From Leisingera methylohalidivorans DSM 14336 (GTDB taxonomy: Bacteria > Pseudomonadota > Alphaproteobacteria > Rhodobacterales > Rhodobacteraceae), in assembly GCF_000511355.1 (NCBI RefSeq), contig NC_023136.1, positions 62,001 through 126,000 of the forward strand: a stretch of DNA of 64,000 bases, read 5' to 3'. The notes under the pieces are model-generated. The model was not told the DNA's origin. It searched no databases and was given only the letters and a program-made list of their open reading frames with translations. This document shows, one piece after another, positions 28,455 to 36,988 of this stretch. Within the stretch, counting starts at the first letter, position 1; every line of letters begins with the position of its first letter. The position numbers and the translations under genes were made by a program.

Positions 28455-29753
28455 CTAGTAGACGCCTATCAGCCGAGGCAGGAACAGCGATAGCGCTGGC
28501 AGGAAGGTTACCGCCAGCATCACCGGCAGCGCAACCCAGAAGATCATCATCAACGCCGGCGCTACTGCCCGGTGAATCGAGACCTTGCCGGTGCGGCAGG
28601 CCATATACAGGATCGGCGCAACCGGCGGGCTGTTGGCGCCGATCACAACTGAACAGGCGACAATGGTTCCAAAATGCACCGGATCCACGTCATTAGCCAG
28701 CATCAGCGGCAAGAACAGCGGCGCGATCACAACAGTAACCGACAGATCATCCATGATCATGCCGACGAAGATCAGGAAGACATTTACCAGAAGCAGGATC
28801 AGAATCCGGTTGTCTGTCAGCCCAGTGACAAATTCTGTCAGCTCCTGCGGCACACCCTCGGCCACCATCACCCGCCCGATCATAAACGAGAACAGCAGAA
28901 TGAAGATGATCGTGCCGGTGGTCTCGCCCGCTGAAATCAGACTGTCGCGCAGACGGCCAAAGGTCAGATCCCGGTAGATGAAGAAACCGATCAGAATGGC
29001 GGTCACACAAGCCACGGCGGCCGCCTCGGTCGGGGTGAATACCCCGCCATAGATGCCCCCCAGGATAATCAGTGGCATCGACAGCGCTGGCAGCGCCTTG
29101 TAAGTGATGCTGAAGCCGCTCTCCTGAGTGACCTCCGCGGGCGGCGGCAGGTTCTCGCGAGCGGCAAGAAACCGGCCAGCCATGATTTTGTTGAACAGGA
29201 TCAGCCCGATCATCAGCAGAAGCCCCGGCACAACAGAGGCTGCAAACAGCGCGGTAATCGACTGGCGGGTGACCACGCCGAACAGGATCATGGTGATCGA
29301 CGGCGGAATCAGGATGCCCAGCAGCGATGACAGGCCAAGCAGCGCCGCAGTGTAGCCGCGCGGATAGCCGCGGTCAGCCAGCGGCCCGATCATAATTGTG
29401 CCGATCGACGCAACCGCAGCGGTCGCGGTTCCTGAGATGGCGCCGAAAATGCCCGAAGACAGTACCAGCGCCGCGCCAAGCCCGCCTTTGCGGCCTTTGA
29501 CCATCAGCTCCATAAAGCTGATCAGGCGGCGGGCAACGCCGCCGGACTGCATAAGGTAACCCGCCAGCACAAACAGCGGCAAGGCCAGCAAGATAACCGA
29601 ATCCAGTGACCGGAAACCCTGCAGCAGCAGGGTCAGGGTAGAGACGTCATAAGCCCAGACAAGGTACATCAGCACGCCGGCGAAGCACCAGGCAACTGGC
29701 ACGCCGAACACCATCAGGACCAACAGGATGAGGATTGCCCAGATCGGCTCCAT
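28455..29753 (-). CDS. TRAP transporter large permease (DctM)
   Basis: 432 residues with about 12 hydrophobic segments. DctM landmarks: SGIFGAISGTATAAVASIGTIM, GYPRGYTAALLGLSSLLGILIPPSITM and GVFTPTEAAAVACV. It is the ion-coupled core of a tripartite uptake system together with the small permease (3 bp upstream) and DctP. The stop is TAG. The gene order dctP-dctQ-dctM is standard. Confidence 0.95.
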   Translation of the reverse strand: MEPIWAILILLVLMVFGVPVAWCFAGVLMYLVWAYDVSTLTLLLQGFRSLDSVILLALPLFVLAGYLMQSGGVARRLISFMELMVKGRKGGLGAALVLSSGIFGAISGTATAAVASIGTIMIGPLADRGYPRGYTAALLGLSSLLGILIPPSITMILFGVVTRQSITALFAASVVPGLLLMIGLILFNKIMAGRFLAARENLPPPAEVTQESGFSITYKALPALSMPLIILGGIYGGVFTPTEAAAVACVTAILIGFFIYRDLTFGRLRDSLISAGETTGTIIFILLFSFMIGRVMVAEGVPQELTEFVTGLTDNRILILLLVNVFLIFVGMIMDDLSVTVVIAPLFLPLMLANDVDPVHFGTIVACSVVIGANSPPVAPILYMACRTGKVSIHRAVAPALMMIFWVALPVMLAVTFLPALSLFLPRLIGVY

Positions 29754-29756
29754 AGC

Positions 29757-30266
29757 TCAGGTCTCCCTGCTGGGAATGAACAGTTTCAGAATGCCGGCCA
29801 CGACATCGCGCAGCGCATATAACGTGGCGGCCGCAGCGGCGAATACGATGGCGCCCTGTCCCGCAAGAAGCGGAATGCCCAGGCCCGGGGTCGTCTGCGG
29901 CCGCCGGAAGGACCAGCCCAGCATGTCGCGCGCCAGCGACAGAAAGAACAGACCCAGCACCAGCACAATCACCGCCACCAGCAGTTCATGCAGTGCTTGC
30001 AGCCGCGGCGAGGAAATTGCCTGTGCGGTGAAATCCACGACAATATGCTCCTTGTTGCGGGAGGCTAGAACAGCTCCGGTCATGTACAGCCAGATCGCGC
30101 ATAAGGTGGACAGCTCCAGCAGCCCGACAACGGACCATCCAAACACGAAACGGGACAGGATCAGAAAGGTGATCAGCCCGATAATTGCGGCGGTACTGAC
30201 GATGATGGCCGCAGCCATAAGGCCCGTAAGTCCGCGGTCCAGAAAGTGAAGCAGTTTCAGCAGCAT
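29757..30266 (-). CDS. TRAP transporter small permease (DctQ)
   Basis: 169 residues, four predicted TM helices (for example LMAAAIIVSTAAIIGLITFLIL and ELLVAVIVLVLGLFFLSLA), the usual size for DctQ. It bridges DctP and DctM. The stop lies 3 bp before the dctM start. A strong hairpin separates it from dctP. Confidence 0.92.
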   Translation of the reverse strand: MLLKLLHFLDRGLTGLMAAAIIVSTAAIIGLITFLILSRFVFGWSVVGLLELSTLCAIWLYMTGAVLASRNKEHIVVDFTAQAISSPRLQALHELLVAVIVLVLGLFFLSLARDMLGWSFRRPQTTPGLGIPLLAGQGAIVFAAAAATLYALRDVVAGILKLFIPSRET

Positions 30267-30292
30267 GAGAATTCCAGCCTTGCAAACAGGGC

Positions 30293-30318
30293 GGCGGGCA
30301 GCTTGCTGGCTGCCCGCC
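30293..30318 (-). terminator. Hairpin between dctP and dctQ (attenuator or mRNA stabiliser)
   Basis: Perfect 10-bp stem GGCGGGCAGC/GCTGCCCGCC with a 6-nt loop and no long T run. It fits partial termination or 3' protection, allowing more binding protein than permease. A similar hairpin lies after the AEP binding-protein gene. Confidence 0.6.
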
Positions 30319-30343
30319 GGAGAGATCTGTACCTCTGGTCAGA

Positions 30344-31324
30344 TCATTTAGCGTGTTCACGCATCTTGCTGAGGATCTCCGGCCCGAGATCCGCTTCCAG
30401 CTGGGGCCAGACTTCAGCGCGGACTTTCTCGACCATCGGTTGCAGCTGCTCGTCAGTCAGCTCAAAGTACTCCATGCCGGACTCAACGGCCATGCGGACG
30501 TATTTCTCGTCATCGGCCCGGGCCGTTTCGAAGCGCTCCTGCATGACAGTGATAGCGCTGTCGCGGACCAGATCCTGATGCTCTTGGGACAGCCCTTCCA
30601 TGCTTTGAGCATTGGCGATCAGGCTGCCGGTGACAAAGACGTGCTTAGTGCGGACGTAGTAATCCAGCACGTCGCGGAAGTATTCGTAATCCCAGTAAAT
30701 CACATTGCCCGCATCACCGTCGACCACACCGGTCTGGATCGAGGTGAAAACCTCCGACCAGTCGATCGCCGCGGTCTGATAGCCCATCGCCTGCAGAGTC
30801 TGCGGCATCGGGAAGAACGGCGGAGTACGGACCTTCATACCGTCGGCGCTCTCCAGATCCAGCGCGTAACCACCGCGGGTGGCAACGCCGGCAAACCCTT
30901 CCGGCCAGGCCCCGTAATAGCGGATACCGAGGCCCGCAAAGGCGTCGTTCAGAGTTTCGTTGGCCCAGCCGCCGGGCTTGTAGGCTTCGAACGCCTCCTC
31001 CCAGGAGGTCACCATGTAGGGGGTGTAAAGCAGCCCGATGCGCTTGTCATAGGAGGTGGAGGGCCAGCTCAGCAGCATGTCCACTTCCCCGGCAACAAAC
31101 AGGTCGAACAGCTCCAGCTGGCCGCCCAGCTGGTTCTGGTAAAAGACGCGCACATCGATTTCGCCGTCCGAGCCCTCCTCAATCAGCTCAGCCCATCGTT
31201 TCAGCGCATTTCCAGACGGCGAGCCTTCGGCGCCCGAGTCCGTTGCAAACTTCAGCGTTGTGCCCGCCGCCGCCTGCGTTGCGAGCAGGACAATCGCCGC
31301 TGCGCTTTTCAAAATCCAGTTCAT
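30344..31324 (-). CDS. TRAP transporter substrate-binding protein (DctP family)
   Basis: 326 residues; the ATG at 31324 has GGAGAAGG upstream. Signal peptide (AAAIVLLATQAAAG), then TTLKFATDSGAEGSPSGNAL, a DctP domain with GGQLELFDLFVAGEVDML, and GMKVRTPPFFPM, the region whose Arg usually pairs with a ligand carboxylate. It works in the periplasm with the DctQM pair. The divergent TetR gene is its probable regulator. The ligand is unknown. Confidence 0.93.
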   Translation of the reverse strand: MNWILKSAAAIVLLATQAAAGTTLKFATDSGAEGSPSGNALKRWAELIEEGSDGEIDVRVFYQNQLGGQLELFDLFVAGEVDMLLSWPSTSYDKRIGLLYTPYMVTSWEEAFEAYKPGGWANETLNDAFAGLGIRYYGAWPEGFAGVATRGGYALDLESADGMKVRTPPFFPMPQTLQAMGYQTAAIDWSEVFTSIQTGVVDGDAGNVIYWDYEYFRDVLDYYVRTKHVFVTGSLIANAQSMEGLSQEHQDLVRDSAITVMQERFETARADDEKYVRMAVESGMEYFELTDEQLQPMVEKVRAEVWPQLEADLGPEILSKMREHAK

Positions 31325-31370
31325 GAACATCACCTTCTCCGTCTGATGCCACATGCGGTTGTCCGCACGC

Positions 31371-31388
31371 ATAACAGTCGTTACGTAA
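31371..31388. promoter_or_regulatory. Candidate TetR operator between dctP and tetR
   Basis: ATAACAGTCGTTACGTAA contains the dyad TTACGTAA and an imperfect ATAAC/GTTAC pair in the 140-bp divergent spacer. Location is the main support. Confidence 0.35.
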
Positions 31389-31464
31389 GGTGGATTGTTG
31401 CGGTGCGCCGATATAAATTGTCAACACGGAAAACAAAAATGCCGCAGGGGGAAATGCCGGATTC

Positions 31465-32103
31465 ATGGGCACAGCAAAGAAAACAGACCGCAAGGAAACG
31501 CCTCTCGAAAAGGCGGATTGGGTTGCGGCCGCCCGCAGTATTCTGGTCAGCGATGGGATATCAGGGCTCAGCTTGCGCCGCCTGGCAGCTGAGCTGGATG
31601 CGACAACCGGGGCCTTCTACTGGCTGTTCTCCAACCTTGACGAGCTTTTGCAGGCGCTGCGTGAAGATTGGGTAACTTCAAATTCTGCCGTCTTCAACCG
31701 TGTATTCGATGACCCAAAACGCGACTGCCGCCGGAAATATCTTGGCTATGTGCGGGTCTTGCTAAGCGAAACCGACTACGATCCGAAATACGACAATGCG
31801 ATCCGCGATTGGGCCCATTCCTGCCCGGCAACGGCTGAGGTGCTGAAAAAGGTCGACGCCCGCCGGATCGGCCAGCTGGAAGAGATGTTCAATGACTTCG
31901 GGTTTCAGGGCCGAGCAGCCCGGGTGAGGGCTTTGACGACCTATTTCCACCAGAGCGGATATTATCGGATGGGCGTCACCGAATCGCTGGAGGAACGGCT
32001 GGCAAATGTCCCGTACTATGCGGAAATCCTGATGAGCAACGATTTTCTGCCACCGGAGCTTGGGGTGGAGGAGATCAAGCGGTTGATTTTCGAATCCTAT
32101 TGA
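31465..32103 (+). CDS. TetR/AcrR-family regulator
   Basis: 212 residues. HTH: ARSILVSDGISGLSLRRLAAELDATTGAFYWLF. The C-terminal ligand domain has the helical pattern of TetR proteins (NAIRDWAHSCPATAEVLKKVDARR, LTTYFHQSGYY). Divergent from the DctPQM operon, so probably its repressor. Its last bases abut an ISNCY fragment on the other strand, but the C-terminus looks natural. Confidence 0.88.
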   Translation: MGTAKKTDRKETPLEKADWVAAARSILVSDGISGLSLRRLAAELDATTGAFYWLFSNLDELLQALREDWVTSNSAVFNRVFDDPKRDCRRKYLGYVRVLLSETDYDPKYDNAIRDWAHSCPATAEVLKKVDARRIGQLEEMFNDFGFQGRAARVRALTTYFHQSGYYRMGVTESLEERLANVPYYAEILMSNDFLPPELGVEEIKRLIFESY

Positions 32104-32116
32104 CGGGCAATGCCGT

Positions 32117-32236
32117 ACAGCAGCCGGAACACCTGGCGGCGCCTCAGCCCCAGCATGTTCGCTCCATTCGCAACCGTCAGCCGGCCATCATCGATCTGCG
32201 CCAAAACCTTCATGCGGTTCAGTTCGGGCTTGCTCA
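32117..32236 (-). pseudogene. N-terminal fragment of an ISNCY-family transposase
   Basis: Codons from ATG at 32236 read SKPELNRMKVLAQIDDGRL, then RRRQVFRLL, matching the start of the ISNCY transposase at 63.1 kb (ELNRVEILAQVDDGRLTV, RRQVFRLLKRY). The homology stops at about 32117. Confidence 0.7.
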
Positions 32237-32312
32237 TTGTTACCCATCCCATATCTGCTTCCGCTGCCTGTTCTCATGGCAGGAGAGAGTGACATTCCTG
32301 AATTGCTAAAGG

Positions 32313-32588
32313 GTGACATTTTAGATGGGGTGGTTGCCGCCAATTCCCCTGACGGCATCGCGATGTGCCATGAATGAGAGTGTGAACAACACATTCAAAT
32401 GGAAAGGACGGCAACCATGACGGAAGATATCATCATCGGCGTTGATCTGGCAAAGAACGTATTCCAGCTGCACGGCGCGGCTGCGGACGGGGCTGTTATT
32501 TTCCGAAAGAAGCTCACGCGGGGGCAATTCCATCGCTTCATGGCCGATTATCCGGCATCGCTTGTGGTCATGGGGGCTTGCGGTGGTG
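32313..32588. repeat. IS110/ISNCY junction repeat, left copy
   Basis: Inverted partner of 62795-63070. It ends where the IS21 terminal sequence interrupts the IS110 gene. Confidence 0.8.
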
Positions 32589-32594
32589 CTGTTG
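32399..32594 (+). pseudogene. N-terminal fragment of an IS110-family transposase
   Basis: Reads TEDIIIGVDLAKNVFQLHG and then FHRFMADYPASLVVMGACGG, nearly identical to the IS110 start at 62.9 kb. It includes the first acidic catalytic residue (Asp in GVDLAKN). It is cut by IS21-like end sequence at 32590. Confidence 0.8.
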
Positions 32595-32641
32595 ATTTTC
32601 ACTGAGAACTGACCCGGTATTTTCACCGAGATTTGACCCAC
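32590..32641. mobile_element. IS21-family terminal sequence
   Basis: TGTTGATTTTCACTGAGAAC followed by TGACCCGG and a second TTTTCACCGAGATTTGACCC is the repeated terminal pattern of IS21-type elements. No istA or istB gene remains; only the end is left, inserted in IS110 DNA. Confidence 0.6.
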
Positions 32642-32789
32642 CCTTGTTTATGTATCAGCGGTTATTTCGTGGTCAATGCTGGCGTCTCCTTCCGTTAAAA
32701 GAAGGGCAAAGGTGGACGACTTTTACGCCGACCGCAGCAGGATCATCCCGCCGCTTCCGTGTTCGACTTTCTCACCGCCGTTCTCACCC

Positions 32790-33099
32790 GTCACTCTTCC
32801 GGTCCGGCCGCCAGTTCGGAGCCTTTCTCGGGCTGGTTCCCCGGCAAAATTCGTCTGGCGGCAAAGAGCGGCTGGGACGGATTACCAAAATGGGAGACGG
32901 ATATTTGCGTAAACTTCTGGTGGTTGTGGCCACAGCCATTCTGAGGCGTGTTGCCGATACGCAAACGCGAACGGCGAATTGGATCCGCAGCCTGCTGGAA
33001 CGCTAGGCTCCTCGACTGGTCAGTGTCGCAATGGCCAATAAAACTGCTCGGATCATATGGGCGCTCTTGGCGAGAGGGGGAACCTATCGAGCCGCATAA
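32790..33099 (+). pseudogene. C-terminal fragment of a second IS110-family transposase, in-frame TAG
   Basis: FGAFLGLVPRQNSSGGKERL and GDGYLRKLLVVVATAILR match the IS110 C-terminal domain. A TAG at 33004-33006 interrupts LLER*APRLVSVAMANK, and the frame then continues to TAA at 33097-33099 (LARGGTYRAA). It differs clearly from the IS110 at 62 kb, so it is a different element. Confidence 0.75.
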
Positions 33100-33307
33100 A
33101 CAGTGAACAACACTGCTGTATTTACGCAGCACGCTGAGATGCAAGGGCAATAGACGTGATGATGATCAAAGCAAGCCGCAGCCAGAACACCCCGTGGCAT
33201 TGCCAGGACAGACGTAGTCCGGCAACTTGATCGGGACTTGGCACGCGGACTTCATCAGGGCCAGCGGTCATCGGTGCCGCGCAATCAGGCCGGACACATG
33301 ACCGCAA

Positions 33308-33369
33308 ACCGCGATGATCACTGCGTCAAAAAACTCTTGCTAAACAGGAACCGTCCACACAGGCAATGC
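33308..33369. repeat. 62-bp inverted repeat, left copy
   Basis: Its reverse complement matches 41952-42012 with one substitution and one 1-bp length difference. The two copies enclose the arsR to hxlR segment. The identity is too high for chance. Confidence 0.9.
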
Positions 33370-33384
33370 CGGTGAACGTCCTGT

Positions 33385-33705
33385 CTAGAGCTTAAGCTCT
33401 GTTCCCATCCGAGCAAGAGCGCCTTTGATGCGCTCCCGGTCCGCTTTGTAGAACACCCAGTTCTTGATCTGCTTTGATGTCACCAGCTTCGCATCAGCCA
33501 GGACCTTCATATGCGCGGTCACCGTGGGTTGGGTAAGGTCAATCTTTTGCGTGATAAAGCCAACGCAAACACCGTCCTCAATCAAATCACCATCCCGCTG
33601 AGGTGGAAAATACTCGGTCGGTGAAAGGATCCACTTCAGGATTTGAAGCCGGTTTTTATTTCCAAGCGCCTTCAGTACATCCAAGGTTGACGGATCGTTA
33701 TTCAT
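33385..33705 (-). CDS. ArsR-family regulator without the usual metal site
   Basis: 106 residues. Winged HTH: NKNRLQILKWIL, then IDLTQPTVTAHMKVLADAKLV (recognition helix) and QIKNWVFYKADRERI (wing). The ELCVCD-type metal-binding helix of ArsR/SmtB is absent (here DGVCVGFITQ), so it probably senses something other than thiophilic metals. It is divergent from the PLP decarboxylase with only 43 bp between starts, and a perfect dyad lies in that gap. Confidence 0.85.
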   Translation of the reverse strand: MNNDPSTLDVLKALGNKNRLQILKWILSPTEYFPPQRDGDLIEDGVCVGFITQKIDLTQPTVTAHMKVLADAKLVTSKQIKNWVFYKADRERIKGALARMGTELKL

Positions 33706-33721
33706 ATTGAAGAATGCCTAT

Positions 33722-33737
33722 ATAGAACTTCTTCTAT
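33722..33737. promoter_or_regulatory. Candidate operator ATAGAA-N4-TTCTAT
   Basis: Perfect 6-bp inverted repeat with a 4-bp spacer in the arsR-decarboxylase gap, overlapping AT-rich promoter sequence and ending just before the ribosome site GGAG. Size and position fit an ArsR dimer. Confidence 0.55.
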
Positions 33738-33748
33738 GGAGATATACC

Positions 33749-35119
33749 GTGTCCGATCCCCTATTGCAATCTCGCAACGTGCTTTCTGTGTCTTTGAAGA
33801 TGGCCAAGACCTATCTTCAAACAATCCATGACCGAGCTGTCGCAGTATCCGATGAGGCGATTGCCGCCCTGAGCGGGTTCGACACGGACATGCCGACGGC
33901 AGCCACGGACCCAACCGAAACGCTGTGCTTGCTCAATACGCTAGGGTCTCCAGCCACGACTGCCACAACAAGTGGGCGGTTCTTTGGCCTAGTAGTGGGT
34001 GGCACCTTGCCGGCAGCCTTGGGCGCACGGATATTGACGAGTGCCTGGGATCAGGTCGTCTTTAACGACGCAACCAGCCCTATCGGTGTAAAACTTGAAC
34101 AGGTTGCGGCAAAATGGCTGCTCGATGTGCTGGGCCTGCCCGCGCAAAGCTCAGTCGGGTTTGTCACGGGCGCGACAATGGCTAATTTCACCTGCCTTGC
34201 TGGTGCACGCCACGCGATCTTGGCGCAACAAGGGTGGGATGTACTAGAACGAGGGCTTTGGGGCGCGCCGCGCTTGCGGGTGATAGCGGGAGCGCAAAGC
34301 CATGTGACGGTTTTGAAGGCGTTGACGATGCTCGGGGTCGGCACGGATGTTATTGAGTGGGTGCCTTGTGACGAACAAGGCCGGATGGATGCCAACCATC
34401 TGCCGGCCCCGGATGAAAACACTATTATTCTTGCTCAGTCTGGCAATGTTAACTCAGGTGCCAGTGATCCCGTTGCGCAGATCGTAGAACGCGCGAATGG
34501 CGCTTGGGTGCATGTTGATGGCGCATTTGGCCTTTGGGCCGCGGCGAGTGATACTACCCGCGATCAACTAGCCGGGTATGAGAGTGCAGACAGTTGGGTT
34601 GTGGATGGGCACAAGTGGCTCAATACACCCTACGAATGCGGTCTTGCCATTTGCAAACATCCTACCTCGGTCCATGCGGCCATGGCCACACAAGCGCCCT
34701 ATCTCAAGGTTGGCGGCGATGCCGCGCCAAAAGATATGGTGCCTGAGTTCTCTCGATCCGCGAGGGGGGTCGAGATTTGGGCCGCCTTGCATTCGTTGGG
34801 TCGCGACGGGCTGTCCGAGATGATCAATCGGACCAGCGAACACGCGCAGACCTTGGCCGCTGGACTGCGCAAACAGGGATTCGAAGTCCTCAACGAGGTG
34901 GTCCTGAACCAAGTCGTCGCGTCGCTGCCTTTGGCAGATGGATGGGCAGCCAAATTGGCAGCAGATGTGCAAAACAGCGGAGACGCATGGTTTGGTCCCA
35001 CCAACTGGCAGGGGCGAGAAGCGATCCGCTTTTCAGTGTCATCGTGGGCGACAACGGACGGTGACATTCAGCGTACTCTGGATGCTATCGCATGTGCCAA
35101 GGAGGGGGTGGGCTTCTGA
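33749..35119 (+). CDS. Group II PLP-dependent decarboxylase-like protein
   Basis: 456 residues from GTG at 33749 with GGAG 7 nt upstream. Family features: FVTGATMANFTCLAGAR, the His stacking on PLP in IAGAQSHVTVLKAL, Asp in WVHVDGAFGLWAAA, and the PLP Lys in VVDGHKWLNTPYECG. This is the aromatic-amino-acid/glutamate/diaminobutyrate decarboxylase fold (fold type I). Enzymes of this group remove CO2 from amino acids or act as aldehyde synthases or lyases; the substrate is not predictable here. GC content is lower and codons less biased than in the stable part of the window, suggesting transfer. Probably controlled by the divergent ArsR protein. Confidence 0.85.
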   Translation: MSDPLLQSRNVLSVSLKMAKTYLQTIHDRAVAVSDEAIAALSGFDTDMPTAATDPTETLCLLNTLGSPATTATTSGRFFGLVVGGTLPAALGARILTSAWDQVVFNDATSPIGVKLEQVAAKWLLDVLGLPAQSSVGFVTGATMANFTCLAGARHAILAQQGWDVLERGLWGAPRLRVIAGAQSHVTVLKALTMLGVGTDVIEWVPCDEQGRMDANHLPAPDENTIILAQSGNVNSGASDPVAQIVERANGAWVHVDGAFGLWAAASDTTRDQLAGYESADSWVVDGHKWLNTPYECGLAICKHPTSVHAAMATQAPYLKVGGDAAPKDMVPEFSRSARGVEIWAALHSLGRDGLSEMINRTSEHAQTLAAGLRKQGFEVLNEVVLNQVVASLPLADGWAAKLAADVQNSGDAWFGPTNWQGREAIRFSVSSWATTDGDIQRTLDAIACAKEGVGF

Positions 35120-35347
35120 AGCAGACCTTTGCGAAGTTGACTTGAACGGCGGCTTCGGTTCTCGGCCCGGTCCTTGGCCGGTGAAACCTCGCTTTGTTTT
35201 GCCTGAATGGCCGAGGTCTTCAATCCATCGCAGCGCCCCCCCTTTGGCACATTTCGATGCCGTCTGGTGGGGGCCTCCATGCCATCAACGAAACCTGGGG
35301 GTACTGTCCCGAATACAATGAAATTGTTGGCTGTTATATCTGAAATA

Positions 35348-35370
35348 ATCAACCGGTTCTATCGGTTGAT
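35348..35370. promoter_or_regulatory. Inverted repeat upstream of the class V aminotransferase
   Basis: ATCAACCG/CGGTTGAT, 8-bp perfect arms with a 7-bp spacer, 24 bp before the start. An operator or mRNA hairpin at the 5' end is possible. The rest of the 274-bp spacer (35120-35393) shows no gene. Confidence 0.45.
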
Positions 35371-35393
35371 CTAAGGCAAAGGCATTCCCTCCG

Positions 35394-36542
35394 ATGGCAA
35401 TCATACCCTCCCAACGGCATCTATTCGACATCCCGGCGGACCTCGCTTACTTAAACTGTTCCTATAATACGCCATTGTTGGTGAAGGCCGGCAAAGCCTT
35501 GGTTGAAGGAGCGCTATCCAAGTGCCGGCCATGGGAACGCAAACCCAACCACTTCTTCGATGACGCGGAAGCCTTCCGGGCCGCAGCAGGCCGCGCCTTT
35601 GGGGTGAGCGCTGACAATATCGCTGTGACACCCTCTGCCAGTTACGGTGCTTCTACTGCGGCCCGCATTCTTGAAGAACACCTGACAGACGACCACGAGA
35701 TCATTGTCCTGGATGAGGCCTTTCCGTCGAACTACCTGCCGTGGCAGCGTCTGGGGCAGGTGACGGGCGCCAAATTTGTGGTTGTTCCTACGCCCTCCGA
35801 CTTTGACTGGACACAAGCCGTTTTGGACCGGATCACGCCCAAGACGAAATTGTTGGCCCTACCGAATTGCCATTGGACGAACGGGACCCTGCTTGACCTC
35901 GATCGGATCGCCGAGGCGGCCCGGTCGGTCGGTTCGTATTTCATTCTTGAGGTTACCCAATCTCTTGGGGCTAAGCCCATCGACATTGACACGCTAAAAC
36001 CAGACTTTTTGATATCAGCCGGGTATAAATGGCTGCTCTGCCCCTATGGTCTGAGCCTGTTCTACGCAGACCCGAAGTGGCACGAGGCCCGCCCGCTGGA
36101 AGAAACGTGGCTGAGCCGTGCCGAAGCGGATGTTTTTGAGAACCTTATAAAGTACAACGACCAGTACCAACTTGGGGCGCGGCGTTTCGAAATGGGACAG
36201 AAAAACATCCCGTCAGTCCTGCCAGGCGGTGTCGTAGCGCTGGAACAGATCGCCGAGTGGGGCGTGGCGAACATCGCCGAAACGCTTGAGGGAATTAACG
36301 ACCGGATCGCGGCGATCCTGGAGCCCTACGGGTTCGTGCCTGTCTCCAAGGAAGTGCGGAGCCCTAACATTTTGGGTGCTGGTCTTGAAGGCGGCATCCC
36401 TGAGACACTGCTCCCAACCCTGGCTGAGAGGAAAGTGTACCTGAGCCGCCGCGGAAACTCACTGAGGTTCGCTCCATATCTTCATGTCACTGACAATGAT
36501 CTCGATCGACTGTCAGAGGCCTTGAAAGCTGCCTTCCGATAG
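35394..36542 (+). CDS. Class V aminotransferase family protein
   Basis: 382 residues. Begins LFDIPADLAYLNCSYNTPLL; the PLP-binding Lys is in LISAGYKWLLCPYGLSLFY, preceded by the Asp/Glu-region FILEVTQSLGAKPIDID. This is the cysteine-desulfurase/kynureninase-like branch of fold type I, with no Cys-loop typical of IscS. It may be an aminotransferase, epimerase or lyase. It lies 274 bp after the decarboxylase in the same direction, so the two PLP enzymes may act in one short pathway. An AAGGCAAAGG-type ribosome site precedes the ATG. Confidence 0.85.
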   Translation: MAIIPSQRHLFDIPADLAYLNCSYNTPLLVKAGKALVEGALSKCRPWERKPNHFFDDAEAFRAAAGRAFGVSADNIAVTPSASYGASTAARILEEHLTDDHEIIVLDEAFPSNYLPWQRLGQVTGAKFVVVPTPSDFDWTQAVLDRITPKTKLLALPNCHWTNGTLLDLDRIAEAARSVGSYFILEVTQSLGAKPIDIDTLKPDFLISAGYKWLLCPYGLSLFYADPKWHEARPLEETWLSRAEADVFENLIKYNDQYQLGARRFEMGQKNIPSVLPGGVVALEQIAEWGVANIAETLEGINDRIAAILEPYGFVPVSKEVRSPNILGAGLEGGIPETLLPTLAERKVYLSRRGNSLRFAPYLHVTDNDLDRLSEALKAAFR

Positions 36543-36876
36543 AGGTGAGCGCTTTAAGCGCAGCCATTAGCCATTGATGGGCGCCGACAGAGAAACTGAG
36601 CGTAAACGCCCGATTTTTACCGCAGCGGGCGATGATGTCGGGCTCAGCGACGAAGTCTTCGAGGAAGCTGTGCCATGCCTCAACGGACACTCGTGCTGAT
36701 GCCAGCATGTCGCGCAATTCGTCGATGCCCTCGTCGGTCACCTTCGGACGACGGCGCCTCGACTCCCGCGGTTCGGCTGGTTCCGGGGTCTGGTTGTCCG
36801 TCTCCGGCTCATCGTCGCCCTCCGGCGGCAGTTCATCCGCCTCGGCGAGCGCAACCAGCAGGTCCTCCAGCGCCAA
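36487..36876 (-). CDS. Unrecognised ORF, possibly debris
   Basis: 129 codons. One part (ALTEQLELALEDLLVALAEA, upstream codons included, then an acidic stretch EGDDEPETDNQTPEPAEP and RESRRRRPK) loosely resembles the leucine-rich start of IS66 TnpC proteins. The remainder (IDELRDMLASARVSVEAWHSFLEDF and AFTLSFSVGAHQWLMAALK) I do not recognise. The 5' end of the ORF lacks a clear start and its 3' end overlaps the aminotransferase on the other strand. Real gene status is doubtful. Confidence 0.2.
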   Translation of the reverse strand: MALEDLLVALAEADELPPEGDDEPETDNQTPEPAEPRESRRRRPKVTDEGIDELRDMLASARVSVEAWHSFLEDFVAEPDIIARCGKNRAFTLSFSVGAHQWLMAALKALTSIGRQLSRPLTVDRDHCQ

Positions 36877-36935
36877 TTCCAGTTGCTCGGTAAGCGCCCG
36901 GTTTCTACCGCCTGCCTGATTTTCTCCTGATGTTC

Positions 36936-36975
36936 TAAGACACGTGCATAACGACGTCGTTACCGACGTGTCTTA
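36936..36975. repeat. 40-bp near-perfect palindrome
   Basis: Arms TAAGACACGT/ACGTGTCTTA and an inner perfect TAACGACGTCGTTA, with three mismatched pairs between them. It sits directly upstream of the IS66 tnpA start and may be part of that element's left end or a hairpin protecting it from read-through. Confidence 0.75.
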
Positions 36976-36988
36976 TGGGGAGTTTGTC

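Noticed and set aside
30353..31675. 440-codon open frame on the plus strand
   Set aside because: Antisense to dctP and running into the tetR promoter; no motif.
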